Assembly: GCF_014207135.1 (NCBI RefSeq)
Contig: NZ_JACHCC010000013.1
Span: forward strand, 1-64,000
DNA length: 64,000 bases
DNA from: Pedobacter cryoconitis
Lineage (GTDB): Bacteria > Bacteroidota > Bacteroidia > Sphingobacteriales > Sphingobacteriaceae
Direction of reading: 5' to 3'
Part shown: positions 1 through 6,041 of the stretch, one piece after another
Numbering within the stretch: position 1 is the first letter of the stretch
How the letters are laid out: each line of letters opens with the position of its first letter
Program-made: the position numbers and the translations under genes
The notes under the pieces: generated by a model
What the model saw: the letters and a program-made list of their open reading frames with translations, nothing else
Told to the model about the DNA's origin: nothing
Databases searched by the model: none

Positions 1-50
1 ACCAGAGCCGATGGTACTGCGGTAACACGTGGGAGAGTAGGTCGGTGCCA
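1..50 (+). rRNA. rrf: 5S ribosomal RNA, 3' part only
   Basis: The first 50 bases read as the 3' half of a bacterial 5S rRNA: the stretch CCGATGGTACTGCGGTAACACGTGGGAGAGTAGGTCGGTGCC is the conserved helix and 3' strand of this family. The 5' end lies outside the window, so an rRNA operon presumably enters from the left. Two hairpins follow at once, as expected for the end of an rRNA transcription unit. Confidence 0.93.
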
Positions 51-60
51 AATCTTAAAG

Positions 61-88
61 AAAGCCTGTAGGAGACTACAGGCTTTTC
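61..88 (+). terminator. Intrinsic terminator of the rRNA operon
   Basis: Perfect 11-bp stem (61-71 with 76-86) closed by a GAGA tetraloop and followed by a T-rich stretch. It lies ten bases after the 5S end, so it most likely ends the rRNA transcript. Confidence 0.9.
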
Positions 89-123
89 TTGTTTACAACC
101 TTTTTGTAAACCAACAACCAAAC

Positions 124-156
124 AACCCCGGCTGCTCAGCGCAGACCGGGGTTATT
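124..156. terminator. Second hairpin, probable bidirectional terminator
   Basis: Inverted repeat AACCCCGG (124-131) / CCGGGGTT (146-153), with CTGC/GCAG pairing on inside it. Only a weak T tract follows. It may back up the first terminator or serve the regulator gene that ends at 275 on the other strand. Between here and 275 I see nothing else. Confidence 0.6.
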
Positions 157-274
157 TCGTTTAAAAGGAATAATGAATCGATATTTTGATCTCCTGTATG
201 CTCATAAGAGTTCATCAGCAAGGTGAATGTGTGGATTAAGCATTAGAATCGCTTAAAGCTTCTTATTTTGATTA

Positions 275-751
275 TTAGCCCAGCTCTATTTGTCTTCTGA
301 TACTTTCCTCCAATGAGATTAAAGTTTCTGTCCGTTGTATACCTTCTACGGCCTGAATCTCTTCATTCAATACATGGCGCAGATGATTGGTATCACGACA
401 GATGATCTTGGCAAACATACTGTAGGCGCCAGTGGTGTAATGTAATTCTACTACTTCCTTAATCCGGCTCAGTTGGGCAACGGCATCTTTATACTGAATC
501 CCTTTCTCGAGGTATATGCCCAGGAATGCACAGATATCATATCCTGCTTTCTGAGGATCGATAATCAAATGTGATCCTTTTATAATACCCATTTCCTGTA
601 GTTTCTTCATCCGTACATGAATTGTACCCCCGGAAACGATTAAATCTTTAGCGATTTCGGTGTAAGGTTTAGTCGCATCCTGCATCAATTGCTTTAAAAT
701 GTCAATATCAAGGTTATCAATTTCTAAATTTTGGCTTTCTTTTTTGAGCAT
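275..751 (-). CDS. Lrp/AsnC family transcriptional regulator
   Basis: A 158-residue protein of the usual Lrp/AsnC length. Residues about 12-60 form the winged helix-turn-helix (LDIDILKQLMQDATKPYTEIAKDL followed by a recognition-helix region), and about 75-150 form the RAM/AsnC ligand-binding fold, which in this family binds amino acids and drives oligomerisation. It is a DNA-binding regulator acting in the cytoplasm. It stands alone and is divergent from the tRNA-like pair at 906-1185, so it could control that transcript or itself from the shared AT-rich spacer. The effector cannot be told from sequence. Confidence 0.92.
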   Translation of the reverse strand: MLKKESQNLEIDNLDIDILKQLMQDATKPYTEIAKDLIVSGGTIHVRMKKLQEMGIIKGSHLIIDPQKAGYDICAFLGIYLEKGIQYKDAVAQLSRIKEVVELHYTTGAYSMFAKIICRDTNHLRHVLNEEIQAVEGIQRTETLISLEESIRRQIELG

Positions 752-825
752 GATTTCAATTAATTATAATGAAGATCTAATTTAATTATAATAATCGTAA
801 TAATGAAATTAAATCATTATTATAT

Positions 826-856
826 TTGCAACATATATGATGTATTGTTACATTTG
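826..856 (+). promoter_or_regulatory. Bacteroidota-type promoter for the tRNA-like pair
   Basis: A TTG (826-828), 20 bases, then TACATTTG (849-856) match the TTG / TAnnTTTG (-33/-7) consensus of Bacteroidota. The start would fall near 862, about 44 bases before the first tRNA-like gene. Another TATATTTG (821-828) overlaps the TTG. Confidence 0.6.
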
Positions 857-905
857 TATCAAGCAAGTAAGGAAAAAACGTTCATTTTAATAATTGCTTA
901 TACTC

Positions 906-1016
906 TGTAGGGTGGTGGAACTGGCAGACGCACCTCCTTGTCTCGGTGGTGGAGAATTTGGGAAACCTGAAAAGGCTAACCACTCCTTGAAGGTTCGACT
1001 CCTTCCCCTACAGCCA
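906..1016 (+). tRNA. Unusual type-II tRNA-like gene, anticodon GUC (Asp), copy 1
   Basis: A full cloverleaf can be drawn. Acceptor stem TGTAGGG (906-912) pairs with CCCTACA (1006-1012); G1013 is the discriminator and CCA is encoded (1014-1016). The D-arm loop AACTGGCAGA is of leucine-tRNA type. The anticodon stem CCTCC/GGTGG (933-937, 945-949) has a central T-T mismatch and encloses the loop TTGTCTC, giving anticodon GTC at 940-942. A variable arm of about 39 bases (950-988) is closed by GGAG/CTCC. The T arm (989-1005) is standard, with loop TTCGACT. The body is leucine-like, yet anticodon GUC, C38, G10 and G73 are the known aspartate identity elements. T at position 37 and U1-A72 are odd. 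It could be a functional tRNA-Asp variant, a tRNA for non-ribosomal use, or a decaying tRNA. Confidence 0.7.
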
Positions 1017-1039
1017 AAGAATGATGGTTCTTTATTTAA

Positions 1040-1185
1040 TGTTGGGTGGTGAAATTGGCAGACACACCTTCTTGTCTCGGTGGTGGGGATCATGGGATAA
1101 ACACAGTTTATGGGTTGACCACAAATTAATTTTTTGAACTGCGGCTAACTTCCCCTTGAAGGTTCGACTCCTTCCCCAACAGCCA
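1040..1185 (+). tRNA. Unusual type-II tRNA-like gene, anticodon GUC (Asp), copy 2
   Basis: Lies 23 bases after copy 1 with the same plan. Acceptor TGTTGGG (1040-1046) pairs with CCCAACA (1175-1181), then G1182 and an encoded CCA (1183-1185). The D stem is GTG/CAC. The anticodon loop TTGTCTC is identical to copy 1 (anticodon 1074-1076), on a weak stem CCTTC/GGTGG. The variable region is about 74 bases (1084-1157), closed by GGGGA/TCCCC (1085-1089, 1151-1155), and holds an inner hairpin ATAAAC/GTTTAT (1097-1102, 1106-1111). Both acceptor stems are fully paired although their sequences differ, which is compensatory change and argues that the fold is under selection. At 146 bases it is far longer than normal type-II tRNAs. 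Confidence 0.62.
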
Positions 1186-1214
1186 GTTTTTTTATTTTAA
1201 TAAGTTAGTTAATT

Positions 1215-1250
1215 GGGTAATCCGGAGGCGGGTTACCCTTTTTCTTTTTT
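1215..1250 (+). terminator. Terminator of the tRNA-like transcript
   Basis: Ten-pair stem 1215-1224 / 1229-1238 (one U-G pair) with a GAGG loop, followed by a T-rich run. It lies 30 bases after copy 2, so the two tRNA-like genes form one transcription unit. From here to 1458 I see only AT-rich spacer. Confidence 0.85.
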
Positions 1251-1458
1251 CAGGATATCTCCATTCATCTAGTCTGACACAATATTAAGCTAAAGCGATT
1301 TTGTGTTGTTTTAAATTTAATTTTTTAACAGTTTAAACTTAATCCGTTGCGTATAATAAATTAACAATTCCAATGTAGATTCGTGTATAAGTAACAACGA
1401 TAAAAAATTAACTTCTTATCCTGTTGCGTCATGATCTAACCGGAAAAAACAATTTATT

Positions 1459-2445
1459 ATGGCTAACAAAAATCTACGTTTTATCGTAATGGCATTCGGA
1501 GTCCTTGCACTCTCGGCATGTAAGAAACAAGAATTTGCAGGCAACACCGCCCCTGCAATGAGAACCGAAAGTATGATGACAAGGCAGACTGCCCTGCAAA
1601 ATTATACTTTAAGTAACTGGATGAGCTTCCTGCCAGACACAACCAATTTAGCACAACTTTCTATTCCAGGTACACACGATTCGGGTGCAAGAATTGAACC
1701 TGTAACCGGTACTGCCAAATGTCAAAACTTAAGTATTGCTGATCAGTTAACTGCGGGAGCAAGATTTCTGGACATCAGGTGCAGACACATTAATAATACT
1801 TTTGCCATTCATCATGACCTGGTTTACCAGAACCTGAATTTTACGGACGTTTTGAAAGCTTGTACTGATTTCCTTACAGCTAATCCTACTGAAACGATTA
1901 TTATGAGTGTAAAGGAAGAATACACGCCTACTGGAAATACCAGAAGTTTTGAAGATACATTTGATGCCTATGTTCAGGAAAATGCCGGTAAATGGGACCT
2001 GGGTACCGGCATTTCTAAATTGGCTGACGTACGTGGCAAAATTAAATTATTAAGAAGATTTGGCGCAACTAAAGCTAAAGGTATCGATGCTACGCAATGG
2101 GCAGACAATACTACTTTTGAAATTAATAACGCAGCAGCAAACCTGAAAATAGAGGATGAATACAAAGTTCCTGATGTAAGTGCTAAATGGACTAAAATGA
2201 AAGCCTTAATGGATAATGCACATAGCGATTCATCAAACAGATTATATATCAGTTACGGAAGTGGATACAAACCGCTTATTTTCGGAATTCCGGATATCTT
2301 AACGGTGAATAATTATATTAATCCTAAAGTTACAGACTATTTCACCGCTAATAAAGTGGGAAAATATGGTGTGGTTCCTTTGGATTTCATTAACAAGGAT
2401 ATCTCTAAAGTGATTGTAGAGACAAATTTCGGTCCGGCTTTATAG
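1459..2445 (+). CDS. PI-specific phospholipase C-type lipoprotein
   Basis: A 328-residue protein. It starts with a lipoprotein signal (hydrophobic core, then LSAC with Cys21), so it should be anchored in a membrane, most likely the outer one. The rest matches the X-domain of bacterial phosphatidylinositol-specific phospholipase C: SIPGTHDSG (His73), FLDIRCR (Asp105, Arg107) and IHHD (His118/119) hold the two catalytic histidines and neighbouring polar residues. The family cleaves PI or glycosyl-PI by acid-base catalysis without needing calcium. The substrate here is not known, since most Bacteroidota have little PI; host or environmental lipids, or a native inositol lipid, are possible. A strong terminator follows, so it is a single-gene unit. 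Confidence 0.88.
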   Translation: MANKNLRFIVMAFGVLALSACKKQEFAGNTAPAMRTESMMTRQTALQNYTLSNWMSFLPDTTNLAQLSIPGTHDSGARIEPVTGTAKCQNLSIADQLTAGARFLDIRCRHINNTFAIHHDLVYQNLNFTDVLKACTDFLTANPTETIIMSVKEEYTPTGNTRSFEDTFDAYVQENAGKWDLGTGISKLADVRGKIKLLRRFGATKAKGIDATQWADNTTFEINNAAANLKIEDEYKVPDVSAKWTKMKALMDNAHSDSSNRLYISYGSGYKPLIFGIPDILTVNNYINPKVTDYFTANKVGKYGVVPLDFINKDISKVIVETNFGPAL

Positions 2446-2453
2446 TCTGATAC

Positions 2454-2482
2454 AGCCCCGGTATAAAGCCGGGGCTTTTTTA
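2454..2482 (+). terminator. Terminator after the PLC gene
   Basis: Perfect 8-bp stem AGCCCCGG/CCGGGGCT (2454-2461, 2469-2476) with a 7-base loop and a run of six T. Confidence 0.93.
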
Positions 2483-2539
2483 TAATGATTATAAATTTCA
2501 ATTAAGAGTATCCATTTTTACTGGCAAGGATTAATTTCT

Positions 2540-2547
2540 TATTTTTG
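2540..2547 (+). promoter_or_regulatory. -7 box of the small membrane protein gene
   Basis: TATTTTTG matches TAnnTTTG and ends 15 bases before the ATG at 2563. No good TTG is seen at the usual distance. It supports the 2563 start over the in-frame TTG at 2545, which would lie within the promoter. Confidence 0.45.
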
Positions 2548-2562
2548 AGAAAAAAAACAGTT

Positions 2563-3009
2563 ATGGGTATTTATGAAATCTTAAAGAGTGCGCACTCTGG
2601 ATGGCGTTATTTAGTAATCATCTTATTATTGATTGCTTTTGTTAATGCATTAATGGGATATGTGGGTAAAAAACCATATACCGAAGGGAGCCGGAAGTTA
2701 AATGTGTTTACTTTAATCAGTGCACATATTCAATTGCTTTTAGGATTGATTATCTATTTTATGCACGACTGGTATAAAGGTGATAGTTCGGTAGCTGTAC
2801 AACGTTACTGGAAAATGGAGCACATCAGCATGATGATTTTTGCAATTATCTTAATTACAGTTGGTAACGCAAGATCTAAGCGGGCAGATGGCGCGCTGGC
2901 CAAACACAAGTCAATTATGCTGTATTTTGGTATGGCATTGCTATTGATCATTGCAGCCATATTCGCAATGGTTAAGGCCGATCCAAGCCGTCACTTGTTT
3001 GGGATGTAA
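2563..3009 (+). CDS. Small four-helix membrane protein (cytochrome-b-like, unassigned)
   Basis: A 148-residue protein with four hydrophobic segments (about residues 14-33, 50-69, 88-105 and 117-138). Histidines lie near several of them (SAHSGW, SAHIQ, MEHISM, AKHKS), a pattern like small haem-b or DoxX-like membrane proteins of Bacteroidota; homologues are sometimes labelled cytochrome B. No enzymatic motif is recognised. The ATG at 2563 is chosen because a -7 box sits just upstream and MGIYEILKSAHSGWRY reads as a natural N-terminus. It lies upstream of the trp leader with no terminator in between, so some read-through into the trp region is possible. Function unknown. Confidence 0.75.
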   Translation: MGIYEILKSAHSGWRYLVIILLLIAFVNALMGYVGKKPYTEGSRKLNVFTLISAHIQLLLGLIIYFMHDWYKGDSSVAVQRYWKMEHISMMIFAIILITVGNARSKRADGALAKHKSIMLYFGMALLLIIAAIFAMVKADPSRHLFGM

Positions 3010-3030
3010 TAATTTTTTTGAGATTTAATT

Positions 3031-3059
3031 TTGGTTTGTAAGATTTATTTCTATTTTTG
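3031..3059 (+). promoter_or_regulatory. trp operon promoter
   Basis: TTG (3031-3033), 18 bases, TATTTTTG (3052-3059): a good match to the Bacteroidota -33/-7 promoter. Transcription would start around 3063-3066, almost on the leader-peptide ATG. Confidence 0.7.
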
Positions 3060-3065
3060 CTACTC

Positions 3066-3143
3066 ATGATTAACAATAAACAAACTTGGCTATGGCGTAA
3101 TGGTTCTGAAAAGAGTCCCGTCGCAGCTTTGTGTACATTATAG
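3066..3143 (+). CDS. trpL: Putative trp operon leader peptide
   Basis: A 25-codon reading frame, starting MINNKQTWLWRNG and ending at TAG 3141-3143. It lies between the trp promoter and a strong hairpin upstream of trpE. Codons 8 and 10 are both TGG (3087-3089, 3093-3095), a Trp-Leu-Trp run that is very unlikely by chance in so short a peptide. This is the classic layout of ribosome-mediated attenuation: scarce Trp-tRNA stalls the ribosome and changes RNA pairing so that the terminator at 3174 does not form. CGTCG (3119-3123) inside the frame can pair with CGACG (3178-3182) in the terminator's 5' arm, a possible but short antiterminator. No Shine-Dalgarno is seen; the message may be leaderless. 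Confidence 0.7.
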   Translation: MINNKQTWLWRNGSEKSPVAALCTL

Positions 3144-3173
3144 TTTATCAACCTAAACCAAACCACAAATATT

Positions 3174-3204
3174 AACCCGACGTACAACACGTCGGGTTTT
3201 TTTG
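3174..3204 (+). terminator. Attenuator terminator upstream of trpE
   Basis: Perfect 10-bp stem AACCCGACGT/ACGTCGGGTT (3174-3183, 3189-3198) with an ACAAC loop and a run of T. It lies 30 bases after the leader-peptide stop and 19 before the trpE ATG, where it can only act by cutting off trp transcription. Confidence 0.85.
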
Positions 3205-3222
3205 TTTTATAGCAATTTTATA

Positions 3223-4635
3223 ATGGAAAAGATTAAAATCAATACGCTTTATAAAAAGAGACTGGCGGATACAACAACGCCGGTGAGCATTTACCTGCGG
3301 TTAAGGGATGTGTTTCCTAATACACTTTTACTGGAGAGTTCCGACTACCATAGCCGGGAGAATTCTGTAAGTTATGTTTGCGCCGATCCTGTCGCAGGAA
3401 TCATGCTTCAGAACGGACAGCTTTCTACCTATTTTCCTGATGGCGGAAAGGAAATAAAAAAGGAATTTGTTCTGGCCGAAGAAATCGAAGCTTTTAAAGC
3501 CAGGTTCGATGCACAGCCTGTAGCGGAAAAACGTTATATCTCTACCGGCCTGTTTGGTTATTTTACCTGGAATACGGTTCAGTATTTTGAGGACATCAGT
3601 TTTAAAGCGGAATCACCTAAAGGCGAAGAGATCCCATTGATGCAATATCATATCTACCGTTATATTATTGCTATTGATCATTTTAAAAATGAGGTTACCT
3701 TATTTAAGAATAGTTTTGACGGAGAGGAAGACCAGGACCTGGAAAAGATTGAATACCTGATCCAGAACAAGAATTTCCCTGAATATAGCTTTGACACTGT
3801 AGGTGAAGAGCAGTCTAATCTGACTGATCAGGGCTTCATGGATATCGTGGAGAAAATGAAAAAACATATCCTGCGTGGAGATGTTTTCCAGATTGTTCCT
3901 TCCAGAGCATATAACCAGGGCTTCTCGGGCGATGAATTTAATGTTTACCGCTGTCTGCGCTCTATCAATCCTTCGCCTTATCTCTTCTATTTTGATTATG
4001 GTAGCTTCAAGCTTTTTGGTTCATCTCCAGAAGCACAGATTACCATCAAAGACAGAACTGCAAATATTTTCCCTATTGCCGGAACTTTCAAGCGTACCGG
4101 AAACGATGAAGAAGACGCTGAACTGGCCAGGAAGCTGGAACAGGACCCCAAAGAAAGTGCAGAACATGTTATGTTGGTGGATCTGGCCAGAAATGACCTG
4201 AGCAGACATTGCAGGGGAGTGGAGGTTAAATCATTTAAAGAGGTTCAGTATTATTCGCACCTTATCCACCTGGTCTCAAAGGTAAGCGGGAATTTACAGC
4301 CGGATGTTTCTGCTTTTAAGGTCGTAGCAGATACTTATCCTGCGGGAACATTAAGTGGAGCGCCAAAATATAAAGCGATGCAGTTGATCGATGAATACGA
4401 AGGCCTGGCCCGCAATTTCTATGCAGGAGCAATAGGATATATGGGATTTGGCGGAGAATTTAACCATGCAATCATGATCCGTACGTTTATGAGTAAAAAT
4501 AACCAGCTTCACTATAGAGCGGGAGCAGGAATTGTAGCCGATTCCATCGCTGTTAATGAGATGAATGAGGTGAATAATAAAATTGCTGCCTTACGTAAGG
4601 CAATGGAAATGGCCAAAGGGATTAATAAAATTTAA
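3223..4635 (+). CDS. trpE: Anthranilate synthase component I
   Basis: A 470-residue protein of the chorismate-utilising family. It converts chorismate plus ammonia (from TrpG) to anthranilate, the first committed step of tryptophan synthesis, in the cytoplasm. LLESS (36-40) fits the N-terminal Trp feedback site. The C-terminal catalytic domain has QIVPSRAY, the AGTLSGAPK stretch (GAPK at 379-382) and the final RAGAGIVADS. The ATG at 3223 is chosen because an upstream in-frame TTG at 3202 would sit in the attenuator. First gene of trpE-trpG-trpC, with 9 bases to trpG, and controlled by the leader and attenuator upstream. Confidence 0.96.
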   Translation: MEKIKINTLYKKRLADTTTPVSIYLRLRDVFPNTLLLESSDYHSRENSVSYVCADPVAGIMLQNGQLSTYFPDGGKEIKKEFVLAEEIEAFKARFDAQPVAEKRYISTGLFGYFTWNTVQYFEDISFKAESPKGEEIPLMQYHIYRYIIAIDHFKNEVTLFKNSFDGEEDQDLEKIEYLIQNKNFPEYSFDTVGEEQSNLTDQGFMDIVEKMKKHILRGDVFQIVPSRAYNQGFSGDEFNVYRCLRSINPSPYLFYFDYGSFKLFGSSPEAQITIKDRTANIFPIAGTFKRTGNDEEDAELARKLEQDPKESAEHVMLVDLARNDLSRHCRGVEVKSFKEVQYYSHLIHLVSKVSGNLQPDVSAFKVVADTYPAGTLSGAPKYKAMQLIDEYEGLARNFYAGAIGYMGFGGEFNHAIMIRTFMSKNNQLHYRAGAGIVADSIAVNEMNEVNNKIAALRKAMEMAKGINKI

Positions 4636-4644
4636 ATTAGAAAC

Positions 4645-5217
4645 ATGCAAAAGAAAATATTGGTCATAGATAATTATGACTCTTTTACTTATAATTTAGT
4701 GCATCTGATTAATGAGCTGGGCAGCGAAGCTGAAGTTTGGAGAAATGATAAATTTACACTTGACCAGGTAGCTGATTTTGATAAGATTTTGTTATCTCCT
4801 GGTCCTGGTGTACCATCGGAGGCTGGTTTATTACTGGATGTGATCAGAACTTATGCTTCAGGGAAAAGTATCCTGGGGATTTGTCTGGGACAGCAGGCTA
4901 TTGCAGAAGCATTCGGAGGTCAGCTTTTAAACCTGGGTAGGCCTATGCATGGGATTGCTACACCGATAAACGTAATTGATAAAGAAGAATTATTGTTTAA
5001 AGGGTGCCCTGAAATTATTAACGTCGGCCGGTATCATTCATGGGTAGTGAGCCAGGAAGGCTTACCTTCTTGTCTTCAGGTTACGGCCACTGATGCCGGT
5101 CATGAAATTATGGCACTCAGACATGTTGACTACGATGTAAGAGGTGTGCAGTTTCATCCTGAAAGTGTGCTGACCGAATATGGTAAAGAAATGATGAAGA
5201 ACTGGTTGGAAAATTAA
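4645..5217 (+). CDS. trpG: Anthranilate synthase component II (glutamine amidotransferase)
   Basis: A 190-residue class I glutamine amidotransferase that releases ammonia from glutamine for TrpE. The nucleophile is Cys80 in GICLGQQ; the oxyanion loop is SPGPGVPSEAG (51-61); the His-Glu pair is in QFHPESVLTEYG near the C-terminus. A free-standing subunit of normal length, not fused to TrpE or TrpD. In many bacteria the same subunit also serves PabB (folate); no pabB is seen here. Ten bases separate it from trpC. Confidence 0.95.
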   Translation: MQKKILVIDNYDSFTYNLVHLINELGSEAEVWRNDKFTLDQVADFDKILLSPGPGVPSEAGLLLDVIRTYASGKSILGICLGQQAIAEAFGGQLLNLGRPMHGIATPINVIDKEELLFKGCPEIINVGRYHSWVVSQEGLPSCLQVTATDAGHEIMALRHVDYDVRGVQFHPESVLTEYGKEMMKNWLEN

Positions 5218-5227
5218 AACAGATTCA

Positions 5228-6019
5228 ATGAATATTTTAGATCAAATCGTACTCAGAAAAACAGCGGAAGTTGAACAGGCTAAAAAACGGGTCTCTGTTA
5301 AAGAACTGGAAGCAGGTGTTTATTTTCATAGAGAACCCTATTCACTGAAAGAATTTATACTTGCACCTGACCGTACAGGCATAATTGCTGAGTTTAAACG
5401 CCGTTCCCCGTCAAAGGGAATTATCAATGCCCATTCGACTGTTAAGGAAGTAACCAATGGCTATGCAGCAGCTGGAGCTTCAGCAATCTCTGTACTGACA
5501 GATTCGGATTTCTTTGGTGGACATCTGGATGATCTGCTGGAAGCAAGGGCTGTGAACAATGTTCCTTTGTTACGGAAAGATTTCATGATAGATGAATACC
5601 AGCTTATTGAGGCCAAGGCATCAGGGGCAGATATTATCTTGTTGATTGCGGCTATTCTTACACCAGCTCAGTTAATTAATTTTGGCAGATTGTCAAAAAA
5701 CCTTGGACTGAATGTCTTGCTGGAAGTGCATAATCTCGAAGAATTACAGCGTAGTATTAATCCTTATATAGATGCTGTGGGGGTTAATAATCGTAATCTG
5801 GCAGATTTTACTGTCAATATTCAGACTTCTTTCGATCTGGCAGAAGAGATCCCGAAAGAATTTCTGAAAATTTCGGAGAGCGCGATCAGTGATCCGAAAA
5901 TAATTAATCAGCTAAAGAGGGCTGGATTTAACGGTTTTCTGATTGGTGAAAATTTTATGAAGACCGAAGATCCGGGAACCGCAATGCATCGCTTTGTAGA
6001 GGAGATGATCTCGGTATAA
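5228..6019 (+). CDS. trpC: Indole-3-glycerol phosphate synthase
   Basis: A 263-residue TIM-barrel enzyme that closes the indole ring: CdRP to indole-3-glycerol phosphate plus CO2 and water. Diagnostic stretches are AEFKRRSPSKG (about 54-64, with substrate-binding and catalytic lysines), LLRKDFMID, LLEVHN, GVNNRNL and SESAI. It is monofunctional, with no TrpF fused. It directly follows trpG: trpD (anthranilate phosphoribosyltransferase), which usually sits between trpG and trpC, is missing, and trpF, trpB and trpA do not follow. These must lie elsewhere if the pathway is complete. Confidence 0.96.
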   Translation: MNILDQIVLRKTAEVEQAKKRVSVKELEAGVYFHREPYSLKEFILAPDRTGIIAEFKRRSPSKGIINAHSTVKEVTNGYAAAGASAISVLTDSDFFGGHLDDLLEARAVNNVPLLRKDFMIDEYQLIEAKASGADIILLIAAILTPAQLINFGRLSKNLGLNVLLEVHNLEELQRSINPYIDAVGVNNRNLADFTVNIQTSFDLAEEIPKEFLKISESAISDPKIINQLKRAGFNGFLIGENFMKTEDPGTAMHRFVEEMISV

Positions 6020-6041
6020 CTTTTGTATCTTTGTACTTTAC

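Noticed and set aside
906-1016. Ordinary tRNA-Leu
   Set aside because: The anticodon is GUC, not a leucine one, and the discriminator is G rather than A.
887-1093. Open frame of 68 codons on the minus strand
   Set aside because: It is antisense to the two tRNA-like genes and its reading follows from their structure; no start context or family.
2545-2562. In-frame TTG start for the small membrane protein
   Set aside because: It lies in the -7 box; the ATG at 2563 is a better start.
3202-3222. Earlier TTG start for trpE
   Set aside because: It would place the start in the T run of the attenuator hairpin.
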